In this document: in pieces, positions 40,267 to 52,843 of the stretch
Numbering within the stretch: the stretch's first letter is position 1
How the letters are laid out: every line of letters begins with the position of its first letter
Source: Oscheius dolichura
Lineage: Eukaryota > Nematoda > Chromadorea > Rhabditida > Rhabditidae
DNA: 64,000 nt
Assembly: GCA_932521035.1 (NCBI GenBank)
Contig: OW051494.1
Coordinates: forward strand, 5,876,001 to 5,940,000
Reading direction: 5' to 3'
Program-made: the position numbers and the translations under genes
Notes under the pieces: model-generated
Seen by the model: the letters and a program-made list of their open reading frames with translations, nothing else
Told to the model about the DNA's origin: nothing
Databases searched by the model: none

Positions 40267-43200
40267 CTAGTCTGACAGGAAGTCAGAGGCAAGTGCTGTT
40301 TCAAGTTTTATCATATGAGAAATATTAGATGGAAGTTGGAGCCTAATAAAGCATTCCCTTGTTTGTAACATCATCAGTATAGCATCCTTTAGGTATTCGA
40401 TATTGTGTTCTACGTGGGGACATCTGAAATTGTAGCCGCTGATTGCAGGCAACGGGTACAACATAAAAACACTGACCTCATAAGACGGAGAGTAAGAATT
40501 GGTATCTCAATACGACGTTCACATAACGAAATTATATTATCAACAGTAATCGACGTGCATGAAAGATCCAAATTTTCTACACTACCAATGCTAATCCAAT
40601 CAATGAAAGATTCCCATTTATGTATGATACAACCAGACATTCGTAGGCTTTTTAATGCAGGGAGCCAGCATTGCTAAAAGAATTACATCGATTATGATTG
40701 GATATACCGAAAAAGGAAAAGTAAGATCGGCTGAGCTGAGATCTAAATTAACTAGCTGATTGCACGAAGAAAAAATGTATTCCAAGGCAGAAGGAACCAT
40801 TTGTGTCTTTCCTATTCGTAAATCTTTTAGATATATAAGCTCTAAAAACGCCCCATTTTCTACAATAACGGCAAAAATACCTCCTAATAATTGGCTTAAC
40901 TGGTCCGGATGGTGTTGCAGATTCAGTCCCTTCATAATCAGCGTACATAAAGAAGGAGATAAAGCTAGAAATGGAGTCAGTCCAGAGGTCGATGCAGGAT
41001 TGTACGATATATCCAGTTTTGAGAGGTTATTGAAAGAGGTACCGGTCTGCCAACGATAATAAAACCCAAATGTGTTTAACCTGGGAAATTGCACTGAGAA
41101 GCGTATCTGTAATGTTACATGCTGCAATTGATAATTCCTCACAGCTAACGAATAATGCTTGCAAGATAAAAGCATCGGATTTACCCAAATCTTAGAAAAT
41201 GCTAAAACCGCAGTCTGATACCTACTAGAAAAATTTAAGTTTAATATTTTCATAGGCTTCGAGAAGTCCACAAGTGAGCGAAACAATGGCTGGATACAAT
41301 AATCAATTTCAGTCTGGGAAAAATTAATTTCTTGAGGACCATCAGGTAAAGAAAAACAACGAAGTTTATCAATTATATCCTTTTCAAATTGAATATCTAA
41401 ACTGATAGTTTAAAATATAACCAACTCAACCTTGATTGTAACATTGGAACAGGATTTGGGCGCTTGGTTTTTGTACAATACATTTGAATTTTATCCGATC
41501 TGATTCACTTCTGAGCATTGACACTGGCATGTCCATGTCCACCTGAATTGGATTCAAAATTCACACCATTATCTAAACCTCTGTATCATCTTCTAGGCAT
41601 ATGACAAAGTCTGTCTGATGAGATAAAAGACTTTTTTGGCACCGTTCGCGTATTGCTCTTACCGTTGCAATGCTAAATTTATTCGAAGATAATTCGGTAA
41701 ACTGTAAACAATGACGAACCTTTCAAAAGCGGTTAAAATATTTTTCCTTAAATGTTCAGCATTTGAATCTAAGAAAGAAATTTCTACAGGAAAACATTTT
41801 TGCGATATCTCGCGCGAAGATAGACTGTCTTGATTTAGGGGTACTGTAGATCTTGGAGTTTCCGGTAGGTTCATTGGCGATAAAGATCTTCTTGTAGAAC
41901 TACCATCACTCGGGTCAGAAATATCTTTTATAGAATCGGACGCGTGGTTTCCTCTAATACAATATCAGTTTGATAACCAATGTGTGCGCACCTGTCTTTC
42001 CGTTTCGGTTGAGATGAAAACAATTCTCTACTCTTTCTTTTTCGTGAAGATGCACCTATATCATCTATAATGAAATCATCAGAAATGCGATTCTACAATG
42101 GCTCTATAATTATATTGTATTACCCTTACTACTACATAATTTTTCAAGACGGAATGCCTTTCTTCTACTATAGATTTCGGACTTTCTGTGGTGCTGTCTA
42201 GTATAGGGGTTTCCTGTAATTTTTGTAGTTTACTACAATGCAATTTGCTACATTCTCATCGGAAAATTCACTACGTTCGCAGCTCTCCAATTCATGATCA
42301 ATATGTTCGTCGATACCGTATTCGTGAGAACAATCACGACCATCCGCGGATCGTCTAACTCGACTACCAACGTTGTTCATTGCTTTCTGGAACATCTGTT
42401 CAGCTAGTTTCAACTAAATACAAACTTGATACACAGTAACACCATCCAGTCGTGCAGAAGAAGCCATCTTATTAGGAGGTGTGCGCCCTTCTCCCGACCT
42501 TCGTTTTATTCTATGAATAGCGGGTGCTGCGGAATACGGAACTCCTTCTACAAGGCGTTAAGGTTTGTTTCGTCGAAAAGATCTCACCTTTGTCAAATTG
42601 GGCTTTCATTTCAACAAGCAAAATTTTAGCCCGTGAGATAAAATTTGTTTCACCGTCTTTTTCAAGGCGTTTAATAGAATCACTTAAAACTCGTCATTAT
42701 TGTGGTCTACAAAATTATACCATAGAAAATCAACAGCAGTCCACCCATCTTCATTCTTCAATGTGACAAATTTAGGGTCATGTCTATAGAGAATTTCAGC
42801 AATTTCAATCATTTCTTCCCCTTCTGCAAGGTTTGCGCAAGCATCCATTAGTGGTGTTATTCTACCACCAATCTATAACTGTTAATTTCTATCTTAACCT
42901 ATGGAGCATACACGGCCATCATCCAGACCACCATCGTCTCCCACATTACTGGTTGCGTCCACACGCGCACCCGCGCCTAAGAGAATTTTCACATGAGCTA
43001 TTTTCCTATGATTAGCCGCCTCGTGCAAAGGTGTCCAACCACTATTGTCTCGTGCATTTACTTGGTACCCCTGCAAATTATTACATTACAGCTCATAAAA
43101 TACTTACATGCTGCAACAGAAGTTTCAATCTTCCTGTATTGTCACCTTTAGCTTCTAAATGAAGCTCCGTTTCCCCGTGATTATTCCTCCAGTTTTTTCT

Positions 43201-45339
43201 TTTCTCTATATGTGAAACTTCATTCCTGAGTTTAGCCAGCTCTTCAATGACGAGAAATATTACAGCAAAAAGTAAAGAATTACTTTCACATTTCATTAGG
43301 ATATTTATATCAAAGGTGCTGGCACCCTCCGTAGTGTTAGAGCTGCTATCAGGTTCAATAGTTTCATCCTTTACCGGTCTATTGACAGAGTTATTCTTAA
43401 AAAAAACTAACATGAAAAGCAAATAGCTTCACCTGGTACTCGTTAGCTTTTTCCGCATAATACACACTTAGTTGGTTGCCCTTAGAGGCCAGGAATTCTG
43501 ACATTACTTTGCACCTTTCACTCTTAACGCTGACGATTAACCCTCTTTAACCACATACCTTTGCAGTTGTTTCATACATTGGAATATCTTCAAGTAGAAG
43601 TCTAAGGCTTTCTTGTAATTCCTCGATTGAAGTCAAAGATCCTTTACATTTGTTGTCAAAAATTAAAATACGCGTACTTAGACACTGCGAATATAAAAAA
43701 TAGTTCACCGACAACATACCTTTTCCAGCGGTATATTGTTATGTCTTTCGTATTCTAAACATTTATCGAAGTATTTCACAGCATCCTCATACATGTGCAA
43801 GTCGGAACATGTTTGCCCAAGAGAAATAAGGGCGGGAATTTTTTCTTCGTATGTGGATGAATACCTAGGAAACATCGGATGCAAAACAAATCAGAAAACA
43901 TACGTTAGCATTTTGGTGTAGAATCCAAGAGCTTGTCGAAGAGTATCCTTGTGGTTTGATCTGAAAAAAAGTTAATATACAATAAAAGTTTGTGCCTTAC
44001 GAGTACTCTAAAATCCAGTCGCCCATTTGTTCGAAAATTCTGCGTCTCTCTTTCATTTCGATACTTTCATCGCGAGATCTTTTCAAGGCTTTCACAAACT
44101 TATAGACTGCAACGAACCTTAGAAAGAAAAGAAATGTTAACTAACCAAAAATTATGCGAGATCGAAGTAAATCTAAATCTTCTGGTGCAAGCTCGGTTTG
44201 ATTTTGAGCCATTATATCCAAAAGAACATCGAATGCTCGTTCCATATCGCCACAATAAATTAGCACCTAATGGTTATAAATTTTCTATATTTTTTCATTA
44301 TCCCTTACTTGGCTCTGTTCTAATTTAGCTCCACATTTTCTTTTAGCTGGGGCTTCATTCACAAGTATCTGTGCAAGTTTCCTTTTATCCACCCATGAAA
44401 AATCCAGCTGCGCTATTTGAAGCTCATACCGCAAATCTGGCAGATTTTTCTTCCTAAAAACATTTATGAAGACGTATGAATCCAACCTTGCAAAATTCAG
44501 GGCACTTTTTAAATACTTTTCTGCTTCAAGACGTTTCTCTAAGTTTCCAGCAATGCCTGATAAAAGCCTTTCCTAAACATTAATTTATTAAAATAATAGT
44601 ATTTATAACCAAATTCGCCCGCCGATATTCGACCGTCTCGTAATTTGCTACGGCCTCGGTATCACGGTTGATATTCGAGCCATAGGTGTCTAAGTAGGCA
44701 AGAGATTTTTGCGCAAAATCATATGCCTATAATTCTTTTGCTCATTAGCAACAAGACATAGTTAGATAGTTATGTCTTCTGTGTATTAACGAGCGAAAAA
44801 AACCACCTGCTCTAGATCTGCAACGAGAATAGACCCGCTAACTACCCACAATTTTTCTAAAACCCATGCAGAAACGTGAAGAGAAAGTTGAATTTGCGAG
44901 CGGTTTCCGGAAAGTGTCGCTGATTTTCGGCATTTTCCTGAATTGTGCAATGCTTGATCTCGTTTCCCTGAAAGTAGCTAATATAACAAAACTGTTTTTT
45001 GGGAACCTTCGGCGGCATACGCTTCCGATAGACAGCGGTAAGTGGAAAATGCAAGCTTGTATCTCTTTTGATCATTACCAACATTCTCTAGTAGAGATAC
45101 TACTAAAGTTTAAAATGATTACCTATATGAAAAATAAACTACACCTTCATTGCAAATATCAATTGCTTCATCATAAGCACCTTTTTCTTGATACAATAAA
45201 GCTAATTCTACGAGTGATTCAGCTAGTTCGCTTGGATTTCTTCTATTGCGACGCAGATTGTTGCATTTTTTCTGCAATTCTACCAGAGAACAAATGATAG
45301 CAAGCATATTATATTACCTTTGAGACTTTTACGCGTCAT
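40267..45339 (-). CDS. TONSL: Tonsoku-like protein TONSL (TPR, ankyrin, LRR)
   Basis: Replication-fork repair protein that reads unmethylated H4K20 on new histones and works with MMS22L and RAD51. Probable start MTRKSLKEKCNNLRRNRRN (ATG 45339-45337, spliced over a short intron; an alternative ATG is at 45307). N-terminal TPR repeats follow (SELAESLVELALLYQEKGAY, DEAIDICNEG) over about ten exons. Ankyrin repeats lie near 42,830-43,200 (NHGETELHLEAKGDNTGRLK, DNSGWTPLHEAANHRK). A low-complexity Ser-rich region with basic patches (41,650-42,450) and C-terminal leucine-rich repeats (40,267-41,290, such as LVNLDLSSADLTF) complete the order TPR-ANK-LRR unique to TONSL. The intron at about 44,756-45,122 is unusually long. 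The downstream-most residues are LASDFLSD. Confidence 0.88.
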
Positions 45340-45543
45340 TAGCATCCAGTTCTGGCCAGTTGATCATTGACAAAAAATATTGTACTTTTTACACAGGAAA
45401 CTCTGAAGTCTACACTTCTCTTGACTCAGCCGAATGGTTGCAACAAATATTGTATGTTGGGAAAACATCTGCTTTTAAGATGTCAATACACATTCTTCAG
45501 ATTTAATGTTACAATGCTAATAAACAGTACAGAATATATAAAT

Positions 45544-47248
45544 CTATGTGTAAACTATGTTGAATGTAAGTGCGCGGCGTAAAACGGCATCGGCAACGAG
45601 TATAGTGTCGCCATCCTTAACGAGCTCTAGGATAAAATATGTAAATAACAAAAGTTTCTTCCAACCTTTCATTGGTCTTATGAGATTATTTTTACTGAGT
45701 TCCTGTAAATCTGGAAAGAAGTCGCTGATAAGATAAAGTTTCTCATTTGAAGTTTCTACTGAAGGGTTTTTCAGTTGACTGCAATACAAATTAGATGGGC
45801 TTTCTAAAAGCTTACAACTGTACGGTTAACTTCTCAATAACTTCTTCCAATGTCTCATTCGAGTTGCATTTTAGATTACAAGCGTTGCTAGAGCAGGTGG
45901 TGCATTGTGACTAAATAATGCGAAAATGAAAGCATTAAAATAATTTAAACTTAAAACTTACATCTCTCTCCATTTCTACAACACCACAGTAGGCGCCGTC
46001 TATATCAGTAAAATTCAGGTAGTTATTGATGGGTTTGGAAGCGCTACAAAATAGTTTCTTAAAAGATTATTAAAAACGTACTTCGATGCCAGCTTAAATG
46101 CTTCAAGTGCGCAAGAGGCAGCGATCACAGCGTTTGTAGAAGCAACAGCCGGTATGATACGTTTCAGAACGCCTTGAGTTATACGTCGGTCAACGCCGGC
46201 AATACCTACAATTAATATAGCAAAATTGGGGAAAAAAGCAACTTACCGTATTGATCAGCTCGCTGTTTGGCTCGATCCAATACCCAATCAACATGTTCCG
46301 GGTTATCTGCATCAAGTGATAATTCTCCAAATGGCATTTCTTTTGGCCATACGATCACTTTAACATATTCGATGCAGTGTTCCGGCAAGCGGGGCGTATT
46401 GGCAATTGTACACATTGGAAAATTAACCTGATTAAGTACTGTATTGTATTATATGCAACTAGTACCTGTGGAGGAAACAAATTAAGAGTACAATCGACAC
46501 ATGCAGTTAGTCTTGGATATAGAACCCTCGCGTTTCCTTTAAACCCTTCAGTTCCACCATCAATCATTGGAATTACTGTTTGCATGTCGACTTCACCTTT
46601 ATCATCTACAACAGCAAGATCAATCTAGATGTAAAAAATAATAAAATGTTCGAAGTATTTTCAAACCAGCATCGCATTTATCCAGCGTCGGGCAGAAATT
46701 GAATCGAGTCCACAAATAATGATTTGAAACTGTCTGTAGAATTCAGGTGGTTTATCCTCAATGCGACAGTTATGCGCGGTCACCTTACATCCCTCAACTC
46801 GCTTCTCTATAAAAGCCGCAGCAACAACAGCTTTAGGTTTTCCAACATCTGATTCTCTGTAAATGTCATTAAAACGCGAATAAGATAGTATCCTACCTAA
46901 ATAAAAACTGACGATTCAGGTTAGAAAGATCAATTGTATCCATATCAATGACATCGATATCCTTAAACCCAGATAGCGCCTAAACGAACGTAACATCATA
47001 AACTACATATCCAGAAAAAAAAACCAAATTCTTGAGAAGCTCACAGCCAAGCCCACCAGCGCCGACAACAAGAACCTTTACTGTATGCACGCACTCCAGG
47101 TTCTAAAAGATTTTATCACGCAGACAAAAATTAGTTGGCTAACATTTGCTCCAGGCTCAAACCAATCGACAGAATAAGCCGTCCCGCCATCAGTTAGCCT
47201 CCGTACATCTCGCCACCTTTCTTCACTGAGATAATCGTCGAAAAGCAT
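45544..47248 (-). CDS. UBA3: NEDD8-activating enzyme E1 catalytic subunit UBA3
   Basis: Activates NEDD8 together with NAE1/APPBP1, for cullin neddylation. Start [20 protein letters not shown]. The nucleotide-binding loop reads [16 protein letters not shown] (near 47,030-47,070), [14 protein letters not shown] follows, and the crossover/catalytic region has [19 protein letters not shown] then [20 protein letters not shown], where the first Cys corresponds to the thioester cysteine. The C-terminal E2-binding ubiquitin-like region is present but more diverged ([17 protein letters not shown], end NIVYT). Spacing is 237 bp to TONSL and 178 bp to RPA1, all on one strand. All catalytic residues I could check are intact. 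Confidence 0.95.
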
Positions 47249-47425
47249 TAGCACTATTTTTACATTTTATAATCACTCGTTTAAAAATATATAATAAAAC
47301 TGTCATATTATTGAAACAAACTCAAAAGCGAGTACAGAAAAAGGTTTATTTTGTGAATTATAAGGTAAGAGAATTTCAGACAGCATAAACAAAATATTTA
47401 GCAAACAGTGAGGGAGAGGGGATGA

Positions 47426-49889
47426 TTAAATGGGAAAGATTGATCCCACTGCGTGAAGTGTTCTTTCAAGTTCCTGAATATACTTGTCCCAGTTAACTTC
47501 TTGGACATCGAATACCGAATAACGGATACGCATTTCCTCCTGTAAAAATGAAGATTATCAAAGGCATGCAAAAAAATTACATTGTAGGTCTCCGGTTTGG
47601 CTCGAATTCTCCACATGTAACTTCTCGATCTGGCCTCATCAAAAATTTTCTGATATGCTTCGCTCTGAAAATATATTGGATAAAAGTATTAGTTGTAAAC
47701 TTACATCATATTCTTTTAACTCTCCCATTTGCTGGGCCGTTTTTCCAAATAACTTTTCAGCAATTTTAGAAAATATCGTTACCCAGAATGTACCAGTCGG
47801 GTCTGCTAACTCTACCTAAAGTCTAATATTTAAAGATAAATTGTGTACAAACCGAAGCCATATAATGCCATTTGAAATTATCGCTGGTCGTGTTACACTT
47901 CTCACAGCGATATTGGTTATCGAGAGGAATTACCTTTTTCTGGCAACCTTCATTAGGACAAGCCTATGACTAGAGTAACAATAAGAGGCAACTCTTTTAC
48001 CTGGTATATGGCGTTATCGTATCGTACAGCACTAATTCTTGCCTTTGCACTCATATACCTTCCATTAGGCAGATCAGGTTCGTTCCCTAATTGTAGAGCA
48101 GTAAATGTGCCGACAAAGCGAAGATCACGGCTTAAAGAATCGCCTCCACTAGTTGCAGTAAGTGTTTTTGTGTCGGCATTTGGACGGGAGCGTGAGTACC
48201 ATTCATAAAGCGGAGCTACCTCATTAAGATCTGGAGTCAGCTCCCATTTTGTACCGCCCACGCTGCCCAGACTGAAGCCACCTGCAGAGAAAAATAGACA
48301 AGCTGGGAAGCTACTCACCATTCCATTCCTTCACTGGTGCTCCCTTTATCCCTATAACTTGTCCAAGCGCCTCATCCTCAAATTCCCTTGCTTGATCGTT
48401 CCACAATGTAAACTGGACTACAGTGCAAGTTTGGTCTATCAAGAAAATTTCCCTTTTCGTCATCGACTTGCCAGCACGCGAAACAAACTGCAGTTTAACA
48501 CGCTTTACTATTGAAGGTTTAACCTACATCGGTAACAGGATCCATTTTATCAACCACAGCCAAAATATCTACTGTCTCATCCTTATGGTTCACAATGCGA
48601 TCAAGAGGACAAATTTTTAAAGAAAACGCCGGGCGAGAAATGGTCTCGTTACTAGGAGTTATCTGCAGAATTACATCCTACTTCATAAACAACAAAAACA
48701 GACCTCTGAATCAGTTCTGAGCGTAATCTCATAGTCGTGCCCTGTAGTGTCAAATCTCTTGTTCGCTTGTTTTACAACTCCACCAGAAAGGTAGTATGCC
48801 TAAATACGACATCATATCTTCAAAAGATAAAATCATACGCAATCTTTCTGAATGAGATTCGCAGTACGCGCTGCTGTTTCTCCAAAGGCGGCGATACGAA
48901 TAGATACACCGTCTTTATCAGTTAAGGTAAAATTCAACACCTGTAAAAGGTAAATAATACAACATCGCAAGAATTGATCACTGACCTTACTTGGTCCATT
49001 CTTTGTATTAATATCTTTCAATCCTTCCAATGCGGTGCATATGCCGCAAATTCGCCACTTGTTTACATAAGGTGTTATCATAGTTATAGGTGTAACATTG
49101 CTGCTTCCACCGAATGAATTAGTCCTATTCGAAATTGGAGGCCTTTGGAGTGGTGGGGCAGTAACGTTCTTAGTAAGCGTTGGTTTCACCTGATTGCCAG
49201 TCCAAGGAACTGAACATGTTTTGGTTGCTTCGAAGCCGCGGAATAACTCCGTTGCCTAAGAAGATATCGTGGTTGATTGAGAGAGAAAAGGTATAAACCT
49301 CTGGTGTACCATGATGCTCGGTGCCTTTGCTGTCTAAAGTAGGATGACCACGACTCAACAGCTCATATTCGTCAATGACTAACACCTCGTTTCTTTAAAA
49401 AAAAGCTTTACACTTGACATTCTTAAACACATACCCATTTTTAGTTTTATTGGCAAGTGAAAAATGCGTTTTACTCACTAATAGGATTTCGCCTCCATTC
49501 GCTCCATCCCATTTCCCAATCAAGTTATCTTTTCTGAGCTGGTTAGCGACATCAGACGAAAAGAAAAAGACTAAAGACGATCAGTTTAATTTCTACAACT
49601 ATCCTACATTTGTAGTAGTGTACTCCGTCAAATAACTTAGCTCGTGCGCAGGTTCCAGGAGCTCCGTTCTCGTCTGACAATTTAAAATTTGTCAATTGGA
49701 ATACAGCAGGTTCCCTTATGACTCCGCCATTTTCGAATATTCGCTAAAAATTGACCATACGGATGCTGTTGGATATAACACTTCAAATAAAACTCTTACC
49801 TTAATCGCTCCGCTGGTTAACTGCAGTTCGCCGTCCCGAATGTACTTTTGAATTTTGTTGTACGTTGAAGGCGCAATGTTAACAGCCAT
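47426..49889 (-). CDS. RPA1: replication protein A 70 kDa subunit RPA1
   Basis: Single-stranded DNA-binding subunit used in replication, repair and checkpoint signalling. Start MAVNIAPSTYNKIQKYIRDG and SGAIK (N-terminal OB fold), a linker (NVTAPPLQRPPISNRTNSFG), then DBD-A beginning ITMITPYVNKWRICG, DBD-B and DBD-C. DBD-C retains the four-Cys zinc ribbon (CPNEGCQKKVIPLDNQYRCE followed by KC) and ends in WDKYIQELERTLHAVGSIF, PI-stop. Domain order and length fit canonical RPA70. The start is supported by TTTTAG one base before the ATG. Confidence 0.95.
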
Positions 49890-49905
49890 TCTAAAACATG
49901 ATTTG
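49890..49905 (-). promoter_or_regulatory. putative trans-splice acceptor before RPA1
   Basis: On the minus strand ATGTTTTAG is followed by one A and the ATG at 49889. Confidence 0.5.
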
Positions 49906-50665
49906 TCAATTATATTCATTAGTCAGCATGAAAACAAGTATACAGGCGAAATTAATGGTTTCTACATTTGATCTATACCTACAATCAGTGATTATCTATT
50001 ATATCGCTACCGTCAATGGTCTACGCACTAAAAGTAACCGATGAGACAGCCAAAAGATAGTTCAGTTAGATCTAAAACGAGAATGCAGTGTCAAAAGGTG
50101 TTTGAAGAATTCGTTTCGTAATAAAATACCACCTTCCCGCGCTTTCAACGGAGCGCATTTACCTGTGTGCGGATTTTTTGAAAAAAATTGTGTGAAATTT
50201 CACAGCTCGCCGCCTTGGACAGTTCAAAGGGCTGCATGTCTGCGCGCTCCAATACTAACTTTGTTATTATACATTTTTATGTATTTGTGATGCCTTATTT
50301 AGCTTTACCGACCCCAAATTAATATAGACTAATTCCCTCCCCCAGCGGCAGTGGTTATAATAAAAGCACACCGAGTCACCCGTCCCTTGGGTGTTTTTCA
50401 GCTTGGATTTCTCTACCGGTTCGTGCAGCTAACTGGTTTAGAAGCATTTACAGTTACATGTAAAAATGCGTTCTGCCTTTCTAACAGACGAGCAACTGAT
50501 GCAAAGAACAAATCTGAACAAAAGCTGATGCAGTTTTAACGCTTTATTCATTATCAAATTAACAAAAATAACGTTTGTGAATTCACAGAATTTGTATATT
50601 AGCAAATTGAGACCAAAGACTATCACTGAGTAACGTAGTTTGGCTGTTATGTTCAGGAAGGCAGA
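49906..50665. other. intergenic region with weak terminal inverted repeats
   Basis: About 760 bp between MRG15 and RPA1. A block at about 50143-50252 is flanked by GGAGCGCA and TGCGCGCTCC (imperfect inverted words) and contains CAGCTCGCCGCC...TCAAAGGGCTGCA, which recurs near 32694. No gene is seen. Confidence 0.5.
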
Positions 50666-52208
50666 CTAGGTATATGCTTCTCTTTGGTATTCTGGTGGTG
50701 CAACTTCGTAGTCCTCTGCTACATTGAAGAACTTCTCATGATTTTTGTTAAGCCAAACAACGAAGTCGCAGACAATGTCTTGAATACTCTGAAATTAATA
50801 TAAATATGTGAAAAATATAGTGAAAACTAGTTAAATCTGATGCAAAAAAAGTGCCTAAATATATATATATATATGGTTGTTTGCATTGTATTACCGTTTT
50901 AAACAGCGCAAACTAAAGACAATATAAAATGATTACCTGTTTAATACGTTCCTCATACTTAGACTGTTTCAAATAGCCTTCAAATCTAGTTAAAAGACGA
51001 AGCAGATGAGGTAAGCCGTAGACTTCAGAAGCTTTAGGCTTAGTAACTGAAATATGATGATCACCTATTGTGAAAGCAATACCTTCAAGTGCGGCCTCCT
51101 TTGCCATCCTTTTCTTCTTGTTCACAGGCTCAGAACTGCTTTTTTTATTATCGATATGAGCAACATATTGCGGACGCTCATATTTGTACAAAAGTTGCAT
51201 TCTGAAAGAAATTATGAGATAAAATGGCAGGTTAACGTGCAATATATACAAACATTTGATAATAAAGACTTACGGCAACAGTGCTTCAAAATAATCAATA
51301 ATTCCTTTGCTGCTTTGAATTACGTCCGTAGCCGAATATTTAGTAAAGGTACTCTTGTTGTATTCAACGAGAACCTCATCATTGTCCGTTTTCTCTATGC
51401 CCATATGAGAAATATACTGCATTGCTTTTTAGTTTCAAGTTAACCTGGCCAAACTTACACCATCGAAAATTTGAGCAACCGTGGTCTTCGCAGGTAACGA
51501 ATATATCTTCAACTGACGAGTTATGAGATCAAAATCTTCTACCAAGACTTTTTTCAAAGGTAACGGTAACGAGAGGTTGTACTAAATAACTTCAATTATC
51601 AAAGAAGAGAAAACTATGCACCCAAAATATGGTACCATACTTCAAAATTAAAGATATTTTAAAGGTTAATGGGTGAATTTAGAAAATGTTACCGACCTCA
51701 GCGTTATGTCCAGCATCTTTTTCGTTATCAATAACTTCGTCAATCTTTCTTTTGGATGGGCGCGCTCTTGCATTTTTAGTGCTCGTCTCGGAAGGAATAG
51801 TACTATCTTCATCGTTAGCTTGGCTGTGTGGAGTAGTGTCGCGACTTTTGTCATTACCTCCATCACCAGTCCTTTTAGTCTTTTTTTTCTTGTTAGCTTC
51901 TTTTGCAGAAGCATATAATTCCTGTTTTCATGTTATGTTTAAATACGAGAAATACCTTGGCCTTTGCATGCGCTTCCTCCGTATATTTTTGCGTTCGATC
52001 AGCAAGCTCGCTTTCCATGATGAGCTCATCGTAACGTTTATGCCATCCCTATACAAATAAGCTTTACAATTAAAAGAAAGATTACCTGATAATGAACTTG
52101 ATATTCGCCACTCTCCTTGTCTATGGAGACAATTTTGGCATCAAAGAAATATTTGTTATTTGCATTGCGAGCAAGAATACGTTCATTCACTTCGTATTTT
52201 GGCGGCAT
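50666..52208 (-). CDS. MORF4L1: MRG15/MORF4L1 chromodomain-MRG protein
   Basis: Subunit of NuA4/TIP60 acetyltransferase and SIN3 deacetylase complexes that reads H3K36 methylation. Start MPPKYEVNERILARNANN and FFDAKIVSIDKESGEYQVHY form the chromo-barrel, with GWHKRYDELIMESELADRTQ. A Lys/Ser/Thr-rich linker follows (KKKKTKRTGDGGNDKSR). The MRG domain begins LSLPLPLKKVLVEDFDLITR and includes LPHLLRLLTRFEGYLKQSKY near the C-terminus. The end is VWLNKNHEKFFNVAEDYEV, APPEYQREAYT-stop. All domains are complete. The ATG follows directly on TATTGCAG, a probable trans-splice acceptor. Confidence 0.95.
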
Positions 52209-52228
52209 CTGCAATATACGCTAAAGAG
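52209..52228 (-). promoter_or_regulatory. putative trans-splice acceptor before MRG15
   Basis: On the minus strand GTATATTGCAG abuts the ATG at 52208 with no base between, and no upstream exon is seen. Confidence 0.55.
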
Positions 52229-52843
52229 ACAATATATAATAAGAGTAGTATATAAACAGTTGTGAGTCAACAACAGACTTTCTTGCGAAGCGGGAGCGCA
52301 GTTATTTGAAACGCGTCCATTGTGGAGTGGTTGTCGTTATGAGACCATCGGAGTACGTGATTACGTACACAGTGGCGTTTGCGTAAAAATGTTTTATAAC
52401 TCAAAAAATAAACTCAAAGCGTTTTTTGTGGAAAAAATGGAAAGGATCGAAGTCTTTTCTGAGGAACATCATTTTTTTATGAGAAATCCGAAAGTCTTTA
52501 TTTTATCGGAATATCGATTCTATGTCGCGAGCGTACTGCAACCGTTTATTATTATCGCTACAAAGAAGCAATAAACCAGGAATGAACGGGGAAAGATATT
52601 GTAGCGCGGTAGAGTGAACTACCACTTGAAAAAAGGTAATACCGGCGGAGAAGTCCGTAACTAGGCATTGAGGAAGGTATATATCTGGCGTATGAGAAGA
52701 GCAGACGCCAAAAAGAATACAGGTATGTACAAACAAACAGTTACCTACAGGTATGTTGTACAAAATTATGTACAAACAAAAGGTGCATTGCGAAGGGGAA
52801 AGACTGTACAGGGTCAAAATAGGGGGAGTCGATCATCTCCTGA
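52229..52843. other. transition from AT-rich block to GC-rich arm
   Basis: About 610 bp between the MRG15 start and the stop of the Yippee-like gene, both minus. Base composition changes here. A plus-strand frame of 84 codons (52320-52574) is the only open frame; it has no recognisable features and I do not call it. Confidence 0.5.

Noticed and set aside
19000..52500. The whole AT-rich block as contaminant or mis-assembled DNA from another species
   Set aside because: The HDEL protein gene continues in phase across the left boundary, and intron size and ATG-proximal acceptors are the same on both sides.
52320..52574. Plus-strand 84-codon frame upstream of MRG15
   Set aside because: No recognisable sequence, no acceptor before the ATG, and it lies in the presumed promoter and transition region.
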